Part shown: positions 54,011-63,976 of the stretch, piece by piece | Position numbering within the stretch: position 1 is the first letter of the stretch | How the letters are laid out: every line of letters starts with the position of its first letter | Assembly: GCF_949769255.1 (NCBI RefSeq) | Contig: NZ_OX458329.1 | Location: 744,001 to 808,000 of the forward strand | From: Mobiluncus massiliensis | Lineage (GTDB): Bacteria > Actinomycetota > Actinomycetes > Actinomycetales > Actinomycetaceae | Direction of reading: 5' to 3' | Length of the DNA: 64,000 bases | Program-made: the position numbers and the translations under genes | The notes under the pieces: model-generated | What the model saw: the letters and a program-made list of their open reading frames with translations, nothing else | The model's database searches: none | What the model was told of the DNA's origin: nothing

Positions 54011-54818
54011 GTCGGAAACAAAAAACACCGTGACCAGTGACAACACGCCCTTGCCCGAGTCGGAAACTGAGTCCCAGACCCGCCCCGAGGCCACCAGCGA
54101 ACCCGAGCGTCTCCAAAAAGTATTATCACGCGCCGGCGTCGCCTCGCGGCGGGCCAGTGAGGACTTAATTGCACAGGGCCGCGTCCAGATAAATGGTGAA
54201 ACCGTGCGCGAAATGGGGGTAAAAGTCCTGCCCACGGACCGGATTACGGTAGACGGGCAGCGGATTCACACCGATACGGTCCTGCAGGTCTGGGCTTTTC
54301 ACAAGCCCGTTGGCACGGTTTCTTCGATGCAGCCCGAGGACGATCGCCCCTGCATCGGGGACTGGGTGACGAAACTGCCCGAGCGGGTCTATAACGTGGG
54401 CCGCTTGGATGCAGCCACGGCAGGACTGCTGCTGTTGACCAACAACGGTGAGCTGGCGAACCGGATTATGCACCCGTCTTACGAAGTTCCGAAAACCTAT
54501 GTCGCGGTGGTGCAAGGCCAGGTCAAGATGGGTTTGGGTAAGGTGTTGCGCCGCGGGGTCGAGCTGGAGGACGGCACGGTGAAAGTCGATAAATTCAAGC
54601 TCATCGAAGTGCGCAAGGGCTCATCAATCGTGCAACTGACACTCCATTCGGGCAAGAACCGCGTGGTGCGCCGCCTGCTCTCTGAGGTGGGTCACCCGGT
54701 ATCCGCCCTGACCCGCACCGGCATCGCCAACCTGACTTTGGACGGCCTGAAAGAAGGCCAGTTCCGGCTGTTGCATGGCAACGAGTTGGCTACCTTGCAA
54801 GAAATGGTGGGACTATGA
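53982..54818 (+). CDS. rluB: 23S rRNA pseudouridine synthase RluB-like
   Basis: Converts uridine to pseudouridine in 23S rRNA; the RsuA/RluB/E/F group. The 278-residue product has an acidic disordered N-terminus, an S4 RNA-binding domain (RLQKVLSRAGVASRRASEDL), and the catalytic block NVGRLDAATAGLLLLTNNGE with the aspartate. Two starts are possible, 53982 and 54003; neither has a clear ribosome-binding site. It overlaps scpB and shares ATGA with tyrA. Confidence 0.9.
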   Translation: MTQKAVQMTESETKNTVTSDNTPLPESETESQTRPEATSEPERLQKVLSRAGVASRRASEDLIAQGRVQINGETVREMGVKVLPTDRITVDGQRIHTDTVLQVWAFHKPVGTVSSMQPEDDRPCIGDWVTKLPERVYNVGRLDAATAGLLLLTNNGELANRIMHPSYEVPKTYVAVVQGQVKMGLGKVLRRGVELEDGTVKVDKFKLIEVRKGSSIVQLTLHSGKNRVVRRLLSEVGHPVSALTRTGIANLTLDGLKEGQFRLLHGNELATLQEMVGL

Positions 54819-56044
54819 GCGAAACTTTGCCGCATTCCACCCCGCAGCCCGGTACCGCCGTGGTCGGTACGCGCGGGCCGGTGTTAATTATCGGCGCGGG
54901 TTTGATTGGGGGGTCTGTTGGTTTGGCGCTGCGTCGTGCGGGAGTGGACGTTTACCTGCGAGACGCGTCCCCGACGGCGATGGCTTTGGGCGAGAGCCTG
55001 GGAGCCGGTCGGGTCTGGCGCGAGGGTTTGCCCGCGCCTTTCCTAGTGTTGGTCGCGACCCCTCCCGATGTGACTGCAGAAGTCGTGTTGGCGGCTTTGC
55101 GAGAGTTTCCCGCGGCTTTCGTGTTTGACGTCAGTTCCGTGAAAGACGCGGTGGTGCACGAGGTCGTGGCGGGGGATCGTGCCGCGGCGCCGCGCTATTG
55201 CTCGGTACACCCCATGGCCGGCAAGGAAGTGAACGGTGTTGGGGCTGCCGCCGCGGACTTATTTGCGGGCCGACCCTGGGTGGTGGTGGCGCATGAGACG
55301 ACCCGCCCTGACGTGGTGTTGGCGGCGCGAACTTTGGGGACAGACCTGGGCGCGTTCCTGTTGACTTTGGACGCTGACGAGCACGACCGGGCGGTAGCGT
55401 TGGTTTCGCACGTGCCGCAGTTGGTGTCGTCCCTGATGGCGGGGCTGCTGGTGACGGCGCCTCCGGCCGCTTTGGAACTGGCGGGGGGCGGTTTGCGCGA
55501 TGTGACGCGCATTGCGGCTTCTGACCCGCGGCTGTGGAACGCTATCTTGGCAGGCAACGAAACCGCGGTGCGCGAAATCCTGGTGGAACTGCAAGGTAAC
55601 CTGCAGGCTCTCATCGCCGGACTGAGCCCGGATATTCCCTGCGATACCGGCAACCCGGACGGTAATCCGACCAAAACAATCCCGCCCACCCGGCCTTGTG
55701 ACCCCTCTCAGACTGCCGCGCGCACCGCCTGGAATTCTCCCGCCGTAGGCGCCATTAATACCGTGTTGGTGCGCGGTAACGAGGGCGTGGGGCGGATTCC
55801 CGGCAAGCACGGTGATGCGGCCTCGAAATATGGGGTGGTGGCAGTGCTGGTCCCGGACGAGCCGGGCTTCCTGGGGCGTTTGTTCAACGAGGTGGGGTCA
55901 GCCGGTATCAACGTGGAGGATTTCCGCCTGGAACACTCTTTGGGGCAAGCGCGCGGGCTGGCCTACCTGTACGTCACGCCGGCTTCGGTAGAGCCGCTGA
56001 TGGAACATCTGGCGAAGCAGGGCTGGTCCCTGGCAGAGGTCTGA
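54815..56044 (+). CDS. tyrA: prephenate dehydrogenase with ACT domain
   Basis: Makes 4-hydroxyphenylpyruvate from prephenate for tyrosine synthesis. The 409-residue product has the NAD loop GAGLIGGS at 27-34, the HPMAGKE motif, and a C-terminal ACT domain (YGVVAVLVPDEPGFLGRL) that normally binds tyrosine for feedback control. A Pro/Thr-rich linker of about 40 residues with a cysteine pair separates catalytic and ACT parts. ATG 54815 overlaps rluB by 4 bp. Its place between rluB and cmk recurs in actinobacteria. Confidence 0.92.
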   Translation: MSETLPHSTPQPGTAVVGTRGPVLIIGAGLIGGSVGLALRRAGVDVYLRDASPTAMALGESLGAGRVWREGLPAPFLVLVATPPDVTAEVVLAALREFPAAFVFDVSSVKDAVVHEVVAGDRAAAPRYCSVHPMAGKEVNGVGAAAADLFAGRPWVVVAHETTRPDVVLAARTLGTDLGAFLLTLDADEHDRAVALVSHVPQLVSSLMAGLLVTAPPAALELAGGGLRDVTRIAASDPRLWNAILAGNETAVREILVELQGNLQALIAGLSPDIPCDTGNPDGNPTKTIPPTRPCDPSQTAARTAWNSPAVGAINTVLVRGNEGVGRIPGKHGDAASKYGVVAVLVPDEPGFLGRLFNEVGSAGINVEDFRLEHSLGQARGLAYLYVTPASVEPLMEHLAKQGWSLAEV

Positions 56045-56187
56045 ACCAGGGGCGCGGTAACGCAGTTTTTCGGCATAATGGGTCATTACATGCCCTTTTT
56101 GTCGGTAAGATAGGTGTGCTTAGGGCTTTACCGGTTTCACTGTGGAATACTGGAGCGTTGCTTAATATTTGGAAAGTGTAGGGGAGC

Positions 56188-56913
56188 ATGGAATACGCGA
56201 ACTATGAGGCATTGCGCGAAAAAATTTTGGGACGAGGGGTTGTAGTCGCCATCGATGGACCCAGCGGTTCGGGCAAATCCACCATTTCGCGTAGCGTGGC
56301 GGCAGCCCTGGACTTGGGATACCTCGATACGGGAGCGATGTACCGCGCCGCCGCCTGGGGCGTGGAACACCGTGGCGTGGACCTCAATGATTCCGCAGCC
56401 ATCGCGGCGGCGGTGCAGACCATGAAGTTCACCGTCAACGCGGTTCCCCACGCACCCAGGATTTTTGTGGACGGCGTGGATGTCATGCACGTGATTCGCA
56501 CGGACCACATCAACGCCATCGTGTCCGCCGTCTCGAGTGTGCCGGAAGTGCGTACCGTGCTGATTGCGCTGCAGCGCGACCTTATCGCCCAGGCTCGTGA
56601 ATCCACTCGCGGTATCGTGGTGGAAGGCCGGGACATCACCACCGTGGTGGCACCCGAGGCACAAGTGCGGATTCTTTTGACGGCCGACGAGGCGACGCGA
56701 GTCAGTCGGCGGGCTTTGGAAGATCAAGGTGATGCCCGCAGCGAAACTTTGGACCGGGAACGCGCCCTGGTTTTGGACCGCGATGCCCGCGATGCCAAAG
56801 TCACTTCGTTCCACGAGGCCGCCGATGGGGTGACCACGGTGGACTCCACCGATTTGAGCGTGTCGCAAACTTTAGATACGGTTATGCGTCTGATTGATCA
56901 GGTGACGAATTGA
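56188..56913 (+). CDS. cmk: cytidylate kinase
   Basis: Phosphorylates CMP and dCMP. The 241-residue product has the P-loop GPSGSGKST at 24-32, [10 protein letters not shown], the CMP-specific insertion domain, and [16 protein letters not shown] 143-bp gap after tyrA could hold a promoter; no strong boxes were seen. It overlaps the upstream frame of der by 4 bp. Confidence 0.95.
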   Translation: MEYANYEALREKILGRGVVVAIDGPSGSGKSTISRSVAAALDLGYLDTGAMYRAAAWGVEHRGVDLNDSAAIAAAVQTMKFTVNAVPHAPRIFVDGVDVMHVIRTDHINAIVSAVSSVPEVRTVLIALQRDLIAQARESTRGIVVEGRDITTVVAPEAQVRILLTADEATRVSRRALEDQGDARSETLDRERALVLDRDARDAKVTSFHEAADGVTTVDSTDLSVSQTLDTVMRLIDQVTN

Positions 56914-56957
56914 GACTTGGCCCGGATTCTGGCCAGGCAATAACGCACGGGGGGAAA

Positions 56958-58529
56958 ATGACTGAGGAAACCACCGGAGACGCCGGGGGCTCGACAGCGG
57001 CACACCAGACCAATCCGGTGGCGCCCAGCGGTGAACTTCCGGAAATGGAATACGAAAACTTTGTCGATGATGGCACGGTAGACCCCGCGGACGCGGCGCG
57101 GGAAGCGATGTTGCGTGAGGGGTTGGAAGATTACGACCTAGAGCCGGAGGACTTGGATTTACTCTCCGGGGATATGACGCTGGACGCCGCCGGATTGCCC
57201 GCCACCCCAAACTGGCCGACCCTCGCCGTGGTGGGCCGTCCCAATGTCGGCAAATCCACCCTGGTGAATCGCATTTTGGGCCGCCGTGAAGCTGTTGTGC
57301 TGGACGAACCGGGAGTGACGCGGGACCGGGTCACTTATGATGCAAACTGGAATGGGCGCAACTTCCACCTGGTTGATACCGGCGGCTGGGACGTGGGGGT
57401 TTCCGGGCTGGACAGGGCGGTTGCGGACCAGGCCGAAATCGCGATTGACCTGGCGGACGCCGCTTTGTTCGTGGTGGACGCGAACGTGGGGGCGACCGCC
57501 ACCGATGAACGTTTAATGAAGCTGCTACGCCGCTCCGGTAAGCCGGTGCTGCTGGTGGCCAACAAAGTCGACTCGGAGCGGCAAGAGGCCGATGCCGCCG
57601 CCTTGTGGAACCTCGGCATGGGTCAGCCCTACCCGATTTCTGCCCTGCACGGGCGCGGGACGGGGGATTTGCTGGACGCCATTTTGCAGGTGCTGCCCGA
57701 GACTGGGGTCACACCGGTCACTCGTGCTGAGGACTCTACGCCGCGGGTCGCCCTCGTGGGTCGACCCAACGTGGGCAAGTCCTCGCTGCTCAACGCCCTG
57801 TCCGGGGCGGGACGAGCCGTGGTTTCAGAAGTTCCCGGCACCACCCGTGACCCGGTGGACGAGGTTTTGGAACTGGACGGGCAGCAGTGGGTTTTTGTAG
57901 ACACCGCGGGGGTGCGTCGGCGGGTCAAGCGCAGCGTGGGCGCGGATTACTACTCGGTGCTGCGCACCCAAGCCGCCATCGAAAACGCTGACGTGGCGCT
58001 GGTCTTGTTGGACGGGGGAGAACCCCTCACGGAACAAGATGTGCGGGTCGTGAACCAGGTCGTCGATGCGGGCCGAGCCTTGGTGCTGGTGAACAACAAG
58101 TGGGATCTGGTGGACGAATACCGCCAGGGCGAGCTGAAATACGAGCAAGAAGCGGATTTGGCGCACGTGTCGTGGGCGCCAAAGATTAACATCTCGGCGA
58201 AGACCGGCTGGCACACGAACCGGATTACTCGGGCGTTGCAAGCTGCCCTGGAGGGGTGGACGATTCGTATCCCAACCTCGCGTTTGAATGCGTTTTTGGG
58301 TGAACTGGTCGCGGCTCATCCCCATCCGCTGCGCGGCGGCAAACAGCCGCGTATCCTCTACGCCACCCAGGCGGGGGTATGTCCGCCCCGTTTTGTCCTG
58401 TTTACGACCGGATTCTTAGATCCGCAGTACCGGCGTTTCATCGAACACCGCCTGCGGGACACCTTCGGTTTTGTGGGCACCCCGGTGCGTATCGGAGTTC
58501 GGGTGCGCGAAAAGCGGAAAGGTCGCTAA
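56958..58529 (+). CDS. der: ribosome biogenesis GTPase Der (EngA)
   Basis: Der is a double GTPase acting in 50S subunit assembly. The 523-residue protein has an acidic N-terminal extension of about 85 residues, then two G domains with P-loops GRPNVGKST near residue 93 and GRPNVGKSS near 268, each with DxxG motifs (DTGG, DTAG) and NKxD (NKVD, NKWD), and a C-terminal KH-like domain. ATG 56958 follows GGGGGGA and is preferred over TTG 56910, although that TTG overlaps cmk. The N-terminal extension is common in actinobacteria. Confidence 0.95.
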   Translation: MTEETTGDAGGSTAAHQTNPVAPSGELPEMEYENFVDDGTVDPADAAREAMLREGLEDYDLEPEDLDLLSGDMTLDAAGLPATPNWPTLAVVGRPNVGKSTLVNRILGRREAVVLDEPGVTRDRVTYDANWNGRNFHLVDTGGWDVGVSGLDRAVADQAEIAIDLADAALFVVDANVGATATDERLMKLLRRSGKPVLLVANKVDSERQEADAAALWNLGMGQPYPISALHGRGTGDLLDAILQVLPETGVTPVTRAEDSTPRVALVGRPNVGKSSLLNALSGAGRAVVSEVPGTTRDPVDEVLELDGQQWVFVDTAGVRRRVKRSVGADYYSVLRTQAAIENADVALVLLDGGEPLTEQDVRVVNQVVDAGRALVLVNNKWDLVDEYRQGELKYEQEADLAHVSWAPKINISAKTGWHTNRITRALQAALEGWTIRIPTSRLNAFLGELVAAHPHPLRGGKQPRILYATQAGVCPPRFVLFTTGFLDPQYRRFIEHRLRDTFGFVGTPVRIGVRVREKRKGR

Positions 58530-58641
58530 GGATTTTTCGCGATTTTCCAATGTTTTATTCGTTTCTCAAGCGTCCGGGGCGGCAGCGTTTTTCCCTTCGG
58601 TTGCCAATAGGGTAAAGTGTCTATGTTGCTTTTCGGGCAAT

Positions 58642-58715
<74 letters not shown>

Positions 58716-59197
58716 CAGTTTGTTTAACGAGTGGTTTCCCACAATCGGCGGTGGCGGCCGGGAAGTTTCTGGCTTCCAGTTTGCTGAGAATAAATGTTTT
58801 CCTCAAAGTTCGCTATCAACAATTAATTCAAACCAACGGTAGGCCTGAAAACGTGTTCATAAACGTTTGCAAATGCCGCCGCACGATTAGCTGTTACGGC
58901 GAGACAACCACCTTGAGTTAATCCCAAATCTGTGGACAAGCTGGGAAATCACTTAAATTCGCCGAGCGTTCCTGAATGTCTGAGTTTTTTCGGAGTATCT
59001 GTGAAAAATGAGTTGGTGGTCGGACAGGACATTTTCGACTTTCTCAGTGTTTTGAATAGACATTAGACACTTCAGGCTGAGAAATACGGGTCTAAGTGCA
59101 ATTATGTTAAAAAATTGCGTTTCCGATACGTTTAAATGTCAATACAAAAATCATTTTAATGTCAGGTCAAATGACACTCCCGCCCGCACCCCCAATA

Positions 59198-59213
59198 TGT
59201 GATATTGCTCACA
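59198..59213. promoter_or_regulatory. Crp/GlxR-like binding site
   Basis: TGTGA-TATTGC-TCACA is a perfect match to the TGTGA-N6-TCACA consensus of Crp-family regulators, including the actinobacterial cAMP regulators. It lies about 160 bp upstream of the TATACT and 258 bp before the start of the secreted protein. Confidence 0.55.
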
Positions 59214-59428
59214 CAAACTTGCTATCTTTTACCGTCTGTAAGGGTTTTGAATGTTGATAATTCAGCGATTTTTCCTGTCACCCAGCTGAAAACTTACTGA
59301 AATGAATAATTTCGCCAAAATTTGGGGTGCTTGGCACAGCAACCAATCCGCGTCATCAAGCCAAAAAAGACTATACTTATGAGTACAGGTTGGCTGTCGG
59401 ATGGGTAACTGTCAGGCACTGACCGAGG

Positions 59429-59449
59429 AGCGATATACAGGGTATCGCT
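59429..59449 (+). promoter_or_regulatory. leader hairpin before surface protein gene
   Basis: AGCGATA (59429-59435) pairs with TATCGCT (59443-59449). The ribosome-binding site GGAGG at 59457-59461 follows 7 nt later, within the short palindrome GGAGGTCTCC. The structure could affect translation. Confidence 0.4.
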
Positions 59450-59470
59450 GGAGCATGGAGGTCTCCTATC

Positions 59471-60460
59471 ATGAAAAACTCGCATAAGCTTTACGCCGCA
59501 GGAAGCGGCCTACTTATAGCTGCGATGATGGGCTTTGCCCCGTCCTTCGCGGATGACGGCACTCAAGCCGCAATCGAAGCTGACCCCGCTATCGAAGTTG
59601 CGGGCGCTACCGCTACTGAAAATGACATTACTGTCGCAGGTACTGAGGAAACTGCCGAAGCGCAGGAAACTCAGGCTGACCCTGCTACTTCTGAGGAAGC
59701 TACGGAAGAAGCTACTCCGGGCCTCGGAGCGGAATCTGCACCGGGTACAGAGCCAGCCGCGGAGGAAACTACGCCAGCTGCTGAGACCCCTGATCCTGAG
59801 GTTTCCGAACCTGCTGAGGAACAGACCACTCCGGCCGAAGAAGGCGCTGCTACCGAGACTGAGCCCGCTGAAGAGGCCGCTCCTGCGGAAACGCGGGTAG
59901 AAGCGGAGGAAGCTGCTCCCGCCGAGCCGGCTGAGGCTCCTGAGCCCGCCCCGGCGCGAATTGTTCCCGTTACTTACGTGGTGCCTCATTACAGCGCGAT
60001 GGCTCCGGTTTCCACTCCGGTGGCCACACCTGACCCCCAGGCTCCGGCTCCGTTGCTGACCATGGCCAAGACCGAAAACACCCCGCAAGCTGACCCGAAT
60101 GGTCAGTCCCAGGTCGTGTGGTTCGAACTTCCGGAACCTGCCGGTCCGGCACTGGTACCCGGTCAGGCCACTCCGTTGCTGAACGCCGCAGTTTCTGAAG
60201 CTCCGGCAGTCAACGCGAACGTGGTTCCTGCCACCGATGTTCAGACTTCCGCTGTGCAGGCAGCTCCTGCTCAGCAGGCGCAAGCCAATCGGGCTCAGAC
60301 CGTTGCCGAAGCTGGCAGCTTGAGCCGCTCCTTGGCTCGCACCGGTTCCGTTGCCCAGTACGCGGCTTTGCTCTCTGTCGCGGCCCTGATTGCTGGCGTC
60401 GGATTGCTGGCTGGCGCAGTCGTCACTTCACGGCGTCGCGCCACCACGGTTGAACAGTGA
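59471..60460 (+). CDS. secreted Ala/Glu/Pro-rich surface protein with LAxTG-type sorting signal
   Basis: The 329-residue product has an N-terminal signal peptide (LLIAAMMGFAPSFA, cleavage near residue 27), a long acidic Ala/Glu/Pro/Thr-rich stretch up to about 155, a short more ordered segment (RIVPVTYVVPHY), and a sorting signal at the C-terminus: LARTG at 288-292, a hydrophobic stretch to about 320 and a basic RRR tail. LAxTG is the motif class used by class E sortases in actinobacteria. It may be a cell wall-anchored stalk or spacer protein. ATG follows GGAGG. No sortase gene is in the window. Confidence 0.82.
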   Translation: MKNSHKLYAAGSGLLIAAMMGFAPSFADDGTQAAIEADPAIEVAGATATENDITVAGTEETAEAQETQADPATSEEATEEATPGLGAESAPGTEPAAEETTPAAETPDPEVSEPAEEQTTPAEEGAATETEPAEEAAPAETRVEAEEAAPAEPAEAPEPAPARIVPVTYVVPHYSAMAPVSTPVATPDPQAPAPLLTMAKTENTPQADPNGQSQVVWFELPEPAGPALVPGQATPLLNAAVSEAPAVNANVVPATDVQTSAVQAAPAQQAQANRAQTVAEAGSLSRSLARTGSVAQYAALLSVAALIAGVGLLAGAVVTSRRRATTVEQ

Positions 60461-60493
60461 TTCGTTCAATCTAAATAACAAAAACCTCCACTT

Positions 60494-60520
60494 GTTGGAC
60501 CCGCCATTCGCGGGTCCAAC
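60494..60520. terminator. bidirectional terminator between surface protein and acyl-CoA synthetase genes
   Basis: GTTGGACCCGC (60494-60504) pairs perfectly with GCGGGTCCAAC (60510-60520) around a 5-nt loop. On the minus strand a T run follows 8 nt later; on the plus strand TTGATTT follows. Confidence 0.75.
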
Positions 60521-60550
60521 TTGATTTAACTCCCTTGTTCCGCGCGGAGT

Positions 60551-62359
60551 CTATTTGGCGTAGATGGCTTCGATTTCCTTGGCGTATTTTTGGATGACCA
60601 GTTCCCGGCGAACTTTTAAGGACGGCGTCAACAGGCCGTTGTCTACGGTGAAGTCGCCGATAATAACCCGCACTTTGCGGATAGATTCGGCTCTAGAGAC
60701 ACTGGCAGAGGCCCGCTGGGCGCCTTTCATCAGAGATTCTTGAACGGCAGGGTGTACAGCGGCAGTCGCCGGATCCATGGGGGGAAGTTTGTGATTGGCC
60801 AGCCACGTGGGCAGCATTTCCCGGTCCAAAGTCACCAAAGCCGACACAAACGGCTTCTTGTCCCCGATGACGACCACGTTGGAAACCAACGGGTGACCGC
60901 GGAACGAGTCCTCCAACGGCGCCGGAGAGACGTTCTTTCCCGAGGCGGTGACGATGAGTTCTTTCTTGCGTCCGGTAATACTGAGGAATCCATCGTCGTC
61001 GATTTCGCCCAAGTCTCCACTGGCGAACCATCCGTTCGGGTCCAAAGCCTCGCGGGTCGCCTCAGGGTTGTTGCGGTAGCCACGCATTACCAGGTCGGAA
61101 CGGACAAATATTTCCCCGCTGCTATCAATTTTTAGTTCTACGCCGGGCAGCGGACGTCCCACGCTGCCCATGCGGATATTGCCGGGAAGGTTTCCGGTAA
61201 CCGGACCGGCGGTTTCCGTCAGACCCCAGCCTTCGATGACAGTCAAGCCCACGCCGCGGAAAAAATGACCCAGGCGCGCACCCAGGGGAGCGCCGCCGCT
61301 GATGACCCAGCGGCAGTCCCCGCCCATCAGCTCCAGGAGTTTAGAAAACAGCAGCTTGTCGGCAATCGCGTGGGAACGATGCAAGCGGAATCCAACAAAT
61401 TTGCGGTTCGGATCCTCCAAGGCTTCCGAGTAGTGAATGGCTTGCGCCACCGCCCAGCTGAAAATCGTGTGTTTCAGGCCGCGACCGGACTTGACCTGGG
61501 CAGCGGTATAAATTTTTTCCAGAACCCGTGGAACCACAATCATGCTGGTAGGACGGAACGACTGTAGGTCATGCAGCAGGTTTTTCACATTTGGTACGCA
61601 GCCCAGCACGCCGCGCCCGGAGAGCACCGTGTAGGAACTGAAACGGGCAAACACGTGAGCCAGCGGTAAAAACAGCAGCAGACGGGTCTTTTTGTTGTCG
61701 ATGACTTCGGGCAGACTGTCCCCAATCATCAGAGCCATATAGACGAAGTTGCGTTGAGTCAGCTCCACGCCTTTCGGTTTTCCCGTTGTCCCGGAGGTAT
61801 AGACGATGGAGAGCAGCGAATCGAGGTTGACCGCGGATAGGCGATCCCGAACCTCCTGTTTGCGAATATTGGTTCCCTTGAGACGAATCTGGTCCAGCGC
61901 CCCGTCCTGGATGGCGGCCACTCCGCAATCCACAACCCTTCCAGTGGACTCCACCAAACGGGTCTGGGTCGCGGTTTCGGTAATGACAAAACGTGCCCTG
62001 GTATCCTCCAAAATCCAGTCCACCTGGGCAGCCGAATCGGTTTCGTAGATGGGAACCACAGTCAGGCCAGCCGACTGGGCGGCGTAATCCAACAATACCC
62101 ATTCGTATGAGGTCCCGGCCATGATGCCGATGCAGTCCCCGGCCTCTAAGCCCATGCCGATAAACCCGCGTGCCACATCGATAATCTGGTTAGCCAAGGT
62201 GGAGGCGGTGATTTCTTCCCAACCGTCACCGAAAGGCTGGGGCCGCATCATCACGACAGCCTGGGGAGTGCGGCGTGCCCGGGTGAAAAACAGCGCGGGT
62301 ATGGAATCGTTGGGTTCCAGGCTGATTTGGGCGGGGGTGGCGTAATAATTCGTGGTCAA
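60551..62359 (-). CDS. long-chain fatty acid-CoA ligase (AMP-binding)
   Basis: Activates fatty acids to acyl-CoA through acyl-adenylates. The 602-residue protein has the AMP-binding loop YTSGTTGKPKGVEL near residue 190, GWGLTETAGP, the DLGEIDDDGF hinge and the ending KSLKVRRELV-like region (TPSLKVRRELVIQKY). TTG 62359 is chosen because AGGAGG lies at 62365-62370, five bases upstream, and the N-terminus then starts TTNYYATPAQ. The longer ATG start at 62389 lies before this ribosome-binding site. It is convergent with the surface protein gene. Confidence 0.92.
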   Translation of the reverse strand: MTTNYYATPAQISLEPNDSIPALFFTRARRTPQAVVMMRPQPFGDGWEEITASTLANQIIDVARGFIGMGLEAGDCIGIMAGTSYEWVLLDYAAQSAGLTVVPIYETDSAAQVDWILEDTRARFVITETATQTRLVESTGRVVDCGVAAIQDGALDQIRLKGTNIRKQEVRDRLSAVNLDSLLSIVYTSGTTGKPKGVELTQRNFVYMALMIGDSLPEVIDNKKTRLLLFLPLAHVFARFSSYTVLSGRGVLGCVPNVKNLLHDLQSFRPTSMIVVPRVLEKIYTAAQVKSGRGLKHTIFSWAVAQAIHYSEALEDPNRKFVGFRLHRSHAIADKLLFSKLLELMGGDCRWVISGGAPLGARLGHFFRGVGLTVIEGWGLTETAGPVTGNLPGNIRMGSVGRPLPGVELKIDSSGEIFVRSDLVMRGYRNNPEATREALDPNGWFASGDLGEIDDDGFLSITGRKKELIVTASGKNVSPAPLEDSFRGHPLVSNVVVIGDKKPFVSALVTLDREMLPTWLANHKLPPMDPATAAVHPAVQESLMKGAQRASASVSRAESIRKVRVIIGDFTVDNGLLTPSLKVRRELVIQKYAKEIEAIYAK

Positions 62360-62557
62360 CAGAGCCTCCTGAATCAATAGGTTTAACATACCGCAAAATG
62401 GGTCGAAAGATTGAACATAGCATTTGGCTCAAACCCGCCGAAATGATGGACTTTGTGACCGCGGAGTCTCATAATGAAACCAGGAGTGCCGATGTGAGAG
62501 CTATCCATTCGGTGGGTGAAATTTGCCAGATAGATTTTATTGAGAGGGGGAGCGTGC

Positions 62558-63976
62558 ATGAGTATACCTGCGGTCGGCCCCTCTTTTCCGTTGGGAAATC
62601 CGGGGGTTGCCAACGCTGCCAATGTGGCTAATGCCGCCCAAAACGCCGCTACCGCCGCCCAAAACGCGCAAGCTGCGGTCAACAACGCGGCAGCCAATAT
62701 GGGAGCGGCGACCCAGCAAAATCTGAGTGCAACCGGTCTGCCGATGCCACAAAACTCAGCCGCCATCGCCAATGTGGTGGCGGGTCTGGCTTCGGCTCAA
62801 AACACATCCGAGGCCGCCACCGGAAAACCTAATCCGGCATCTGCCCAATCCAACGCCTCCCCGGCCACTCAGTTGCTGCCCAACACCGGAACTTCCAGCA
62901 CCAACCTGGACTCCTCGCTGCAAAACTCCCGCAGTGCCTGGCAAAACGCCGCCGGGCAAGCCGCCGCCCAAAGGGGTGGAGCGAATCCGGATTCTTTGGC
63001 ACGAATGCTGCAAACCTTTTCCCAATCCACCGTGTCTCCCGGCACGGTACAAACGTCTTTGGGTCGTGCCCAGATTATTCCTCCCGGGCAGGGAGCGAAT
63101 CTTTATGCCGCGGCTCAAAACAGCGGGGCCGCAGCCACTGCGAACCCCGCACCCGCGGCGGGAGCCGCAAATCCGGGCACACCCGCGGCCGCAACTACGG
63201 CCCAAACTGCCCTGCCCACCCCAGCAAATGCCGCGGCCAGCGCAAATCCCGCCACCGCCACTACAACCCAGTCGGCAGCTCCACAACAGGCTGCCGCCCA
63301 AACAGCCACGCAGACAGCTGCCGGCGCGGCGACCCTGCGGGCGGAAGGAGCCCAGACTCAGGCCGCTCCTGCCCCGGCAACCCCGGCCGGCACTCCCGCG
63401 AGTGCTCCCGGTGGGCCGGCGGTTCCGGCCGCATTGCCCGAAGCGGCGGTGCGTCAGGCCAACGCGGCCCAAGCCAACGCGCAGCAAACCGTCACTCAGG
63501 CACTCACTTCAACCGCTAGTGAAGGAAAAACCGCGGCAGCGCATTCCCAGAACCAGGCACGCAACGCCGCCGTAGCCACCGACGCCAACCCGGCACCCGC
63601 TTTGCCAGCCCCGATGACACCCCAAGATCCAGCTCCGAAAGCCGGTCAGTTAGGCACCAGCGTGAGTGGCGTGTCGGAGGACCCGATGTATATGAGCCAA
63701 GTCGCGGCAGCCAGCGGATTTGGGGCCAGGCTGCAGCAGAGCCTGAACCTGAACCTGGGCATCGCCAATCTCACAGCCGGCAACCTCATCAGTTTCTGCG
63801 GCGCGCTGGTGATAACCCTGGTCGTTATGCGAATTTTTGTTGACGGTGTGGTTCCAGAGGAAATTGTCGCGCTGAGCTTCGCGGCAATCATCGGAATCAT
63901 GCTGATGATAGGGCCGTGGCTGATGCGGGACAAACCCGGGAGTAAAAAGACGTCGCCGCCACCCGGAAAAAGGTGA
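62558..63976 (+). CDS. Ala/Asn/Gln/Pro-rich protein with two C-terminal membrane segments
   Basis: The 472-residue product has no N-terminal signal. Residues 1 to about 380 are low-complexity, dominated by Ala, Asn, Gln, Pro, Thr and Ser, with repeated short units such as NAANVANAAQNAATAAQ. Two hydrophobic helices follow at about 403-425 and 430-450, ending in a short basic tail. Both ends should therefore face the cytoplasm. No homologous family was recognised. ATG 62558 follows GAGGGGGAG; a TTG at 62540 lies ahead of that site. It is divergent from the acyl-CoA ligase. Confidence 0.75.
   Translation: MSIPAVGPSFPLGNPGVANAANVANAAQNAATAAQNAQAAVNNAAANMGAATQQNLSATGLPMPQNSAAIANVVAGLASAQNTSEAATGKPNPASAQSNASPATQLLPNTGTSSTNLDSSLQNSRSAWQNAAGQAAAQRGGANPDSLARMLQTFSQSTVSPGTVQTSLGRAQIIPPGQGANLYAAAQNSGAAATANPAPAAGAANPGTPAAATTAQTALPTPANAAASANPATATTTQSAAPQQAAAQTATQTAAGAATLRAEGAQTQAAPAPATPAGTPASAPGGPAVPAALPEAAVRQANAAQANAQQTVTQALTSTASEGKTAAAHSQNQARNAAVATDANPAPALPAPMTPQDPAPKAGQLGTSVSGVSEDPMYMSQVAAASGFGARLQQSLNLNLGIANLTAGNLISFCGALVITLVVMRIFVDGVVPEEIVALSFAAIIGIMLMIGPWLMRDKPGSKKTSPPPGKR

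Larger units (their letters stand above)
58716..59470. other. AT-rich spacer with regulatory elements
   Basis: A 755-bp stretch without a supported gene, more AT-rich than its surroundings. It holds an inverted repeat TGTCA/TGACA (59159-59175), a Crp-like palindrome (59198-59213), a possible -10 TATACT (59372-59377) and a hairpin in the leader of the next gene (59429-59449). Confidence 0.6.

Noticed and set aside
62727-63575. Pro/Arg-rich plus-strand frame of 282 codons and Gly/Arg-rich minus-strand frames in the last gene
   Set aside because: Off-frame readings of the Ala/Gln/Pro-rich gene; that gene has a clear ribosome-binding site and C-terminal helices, these do not.
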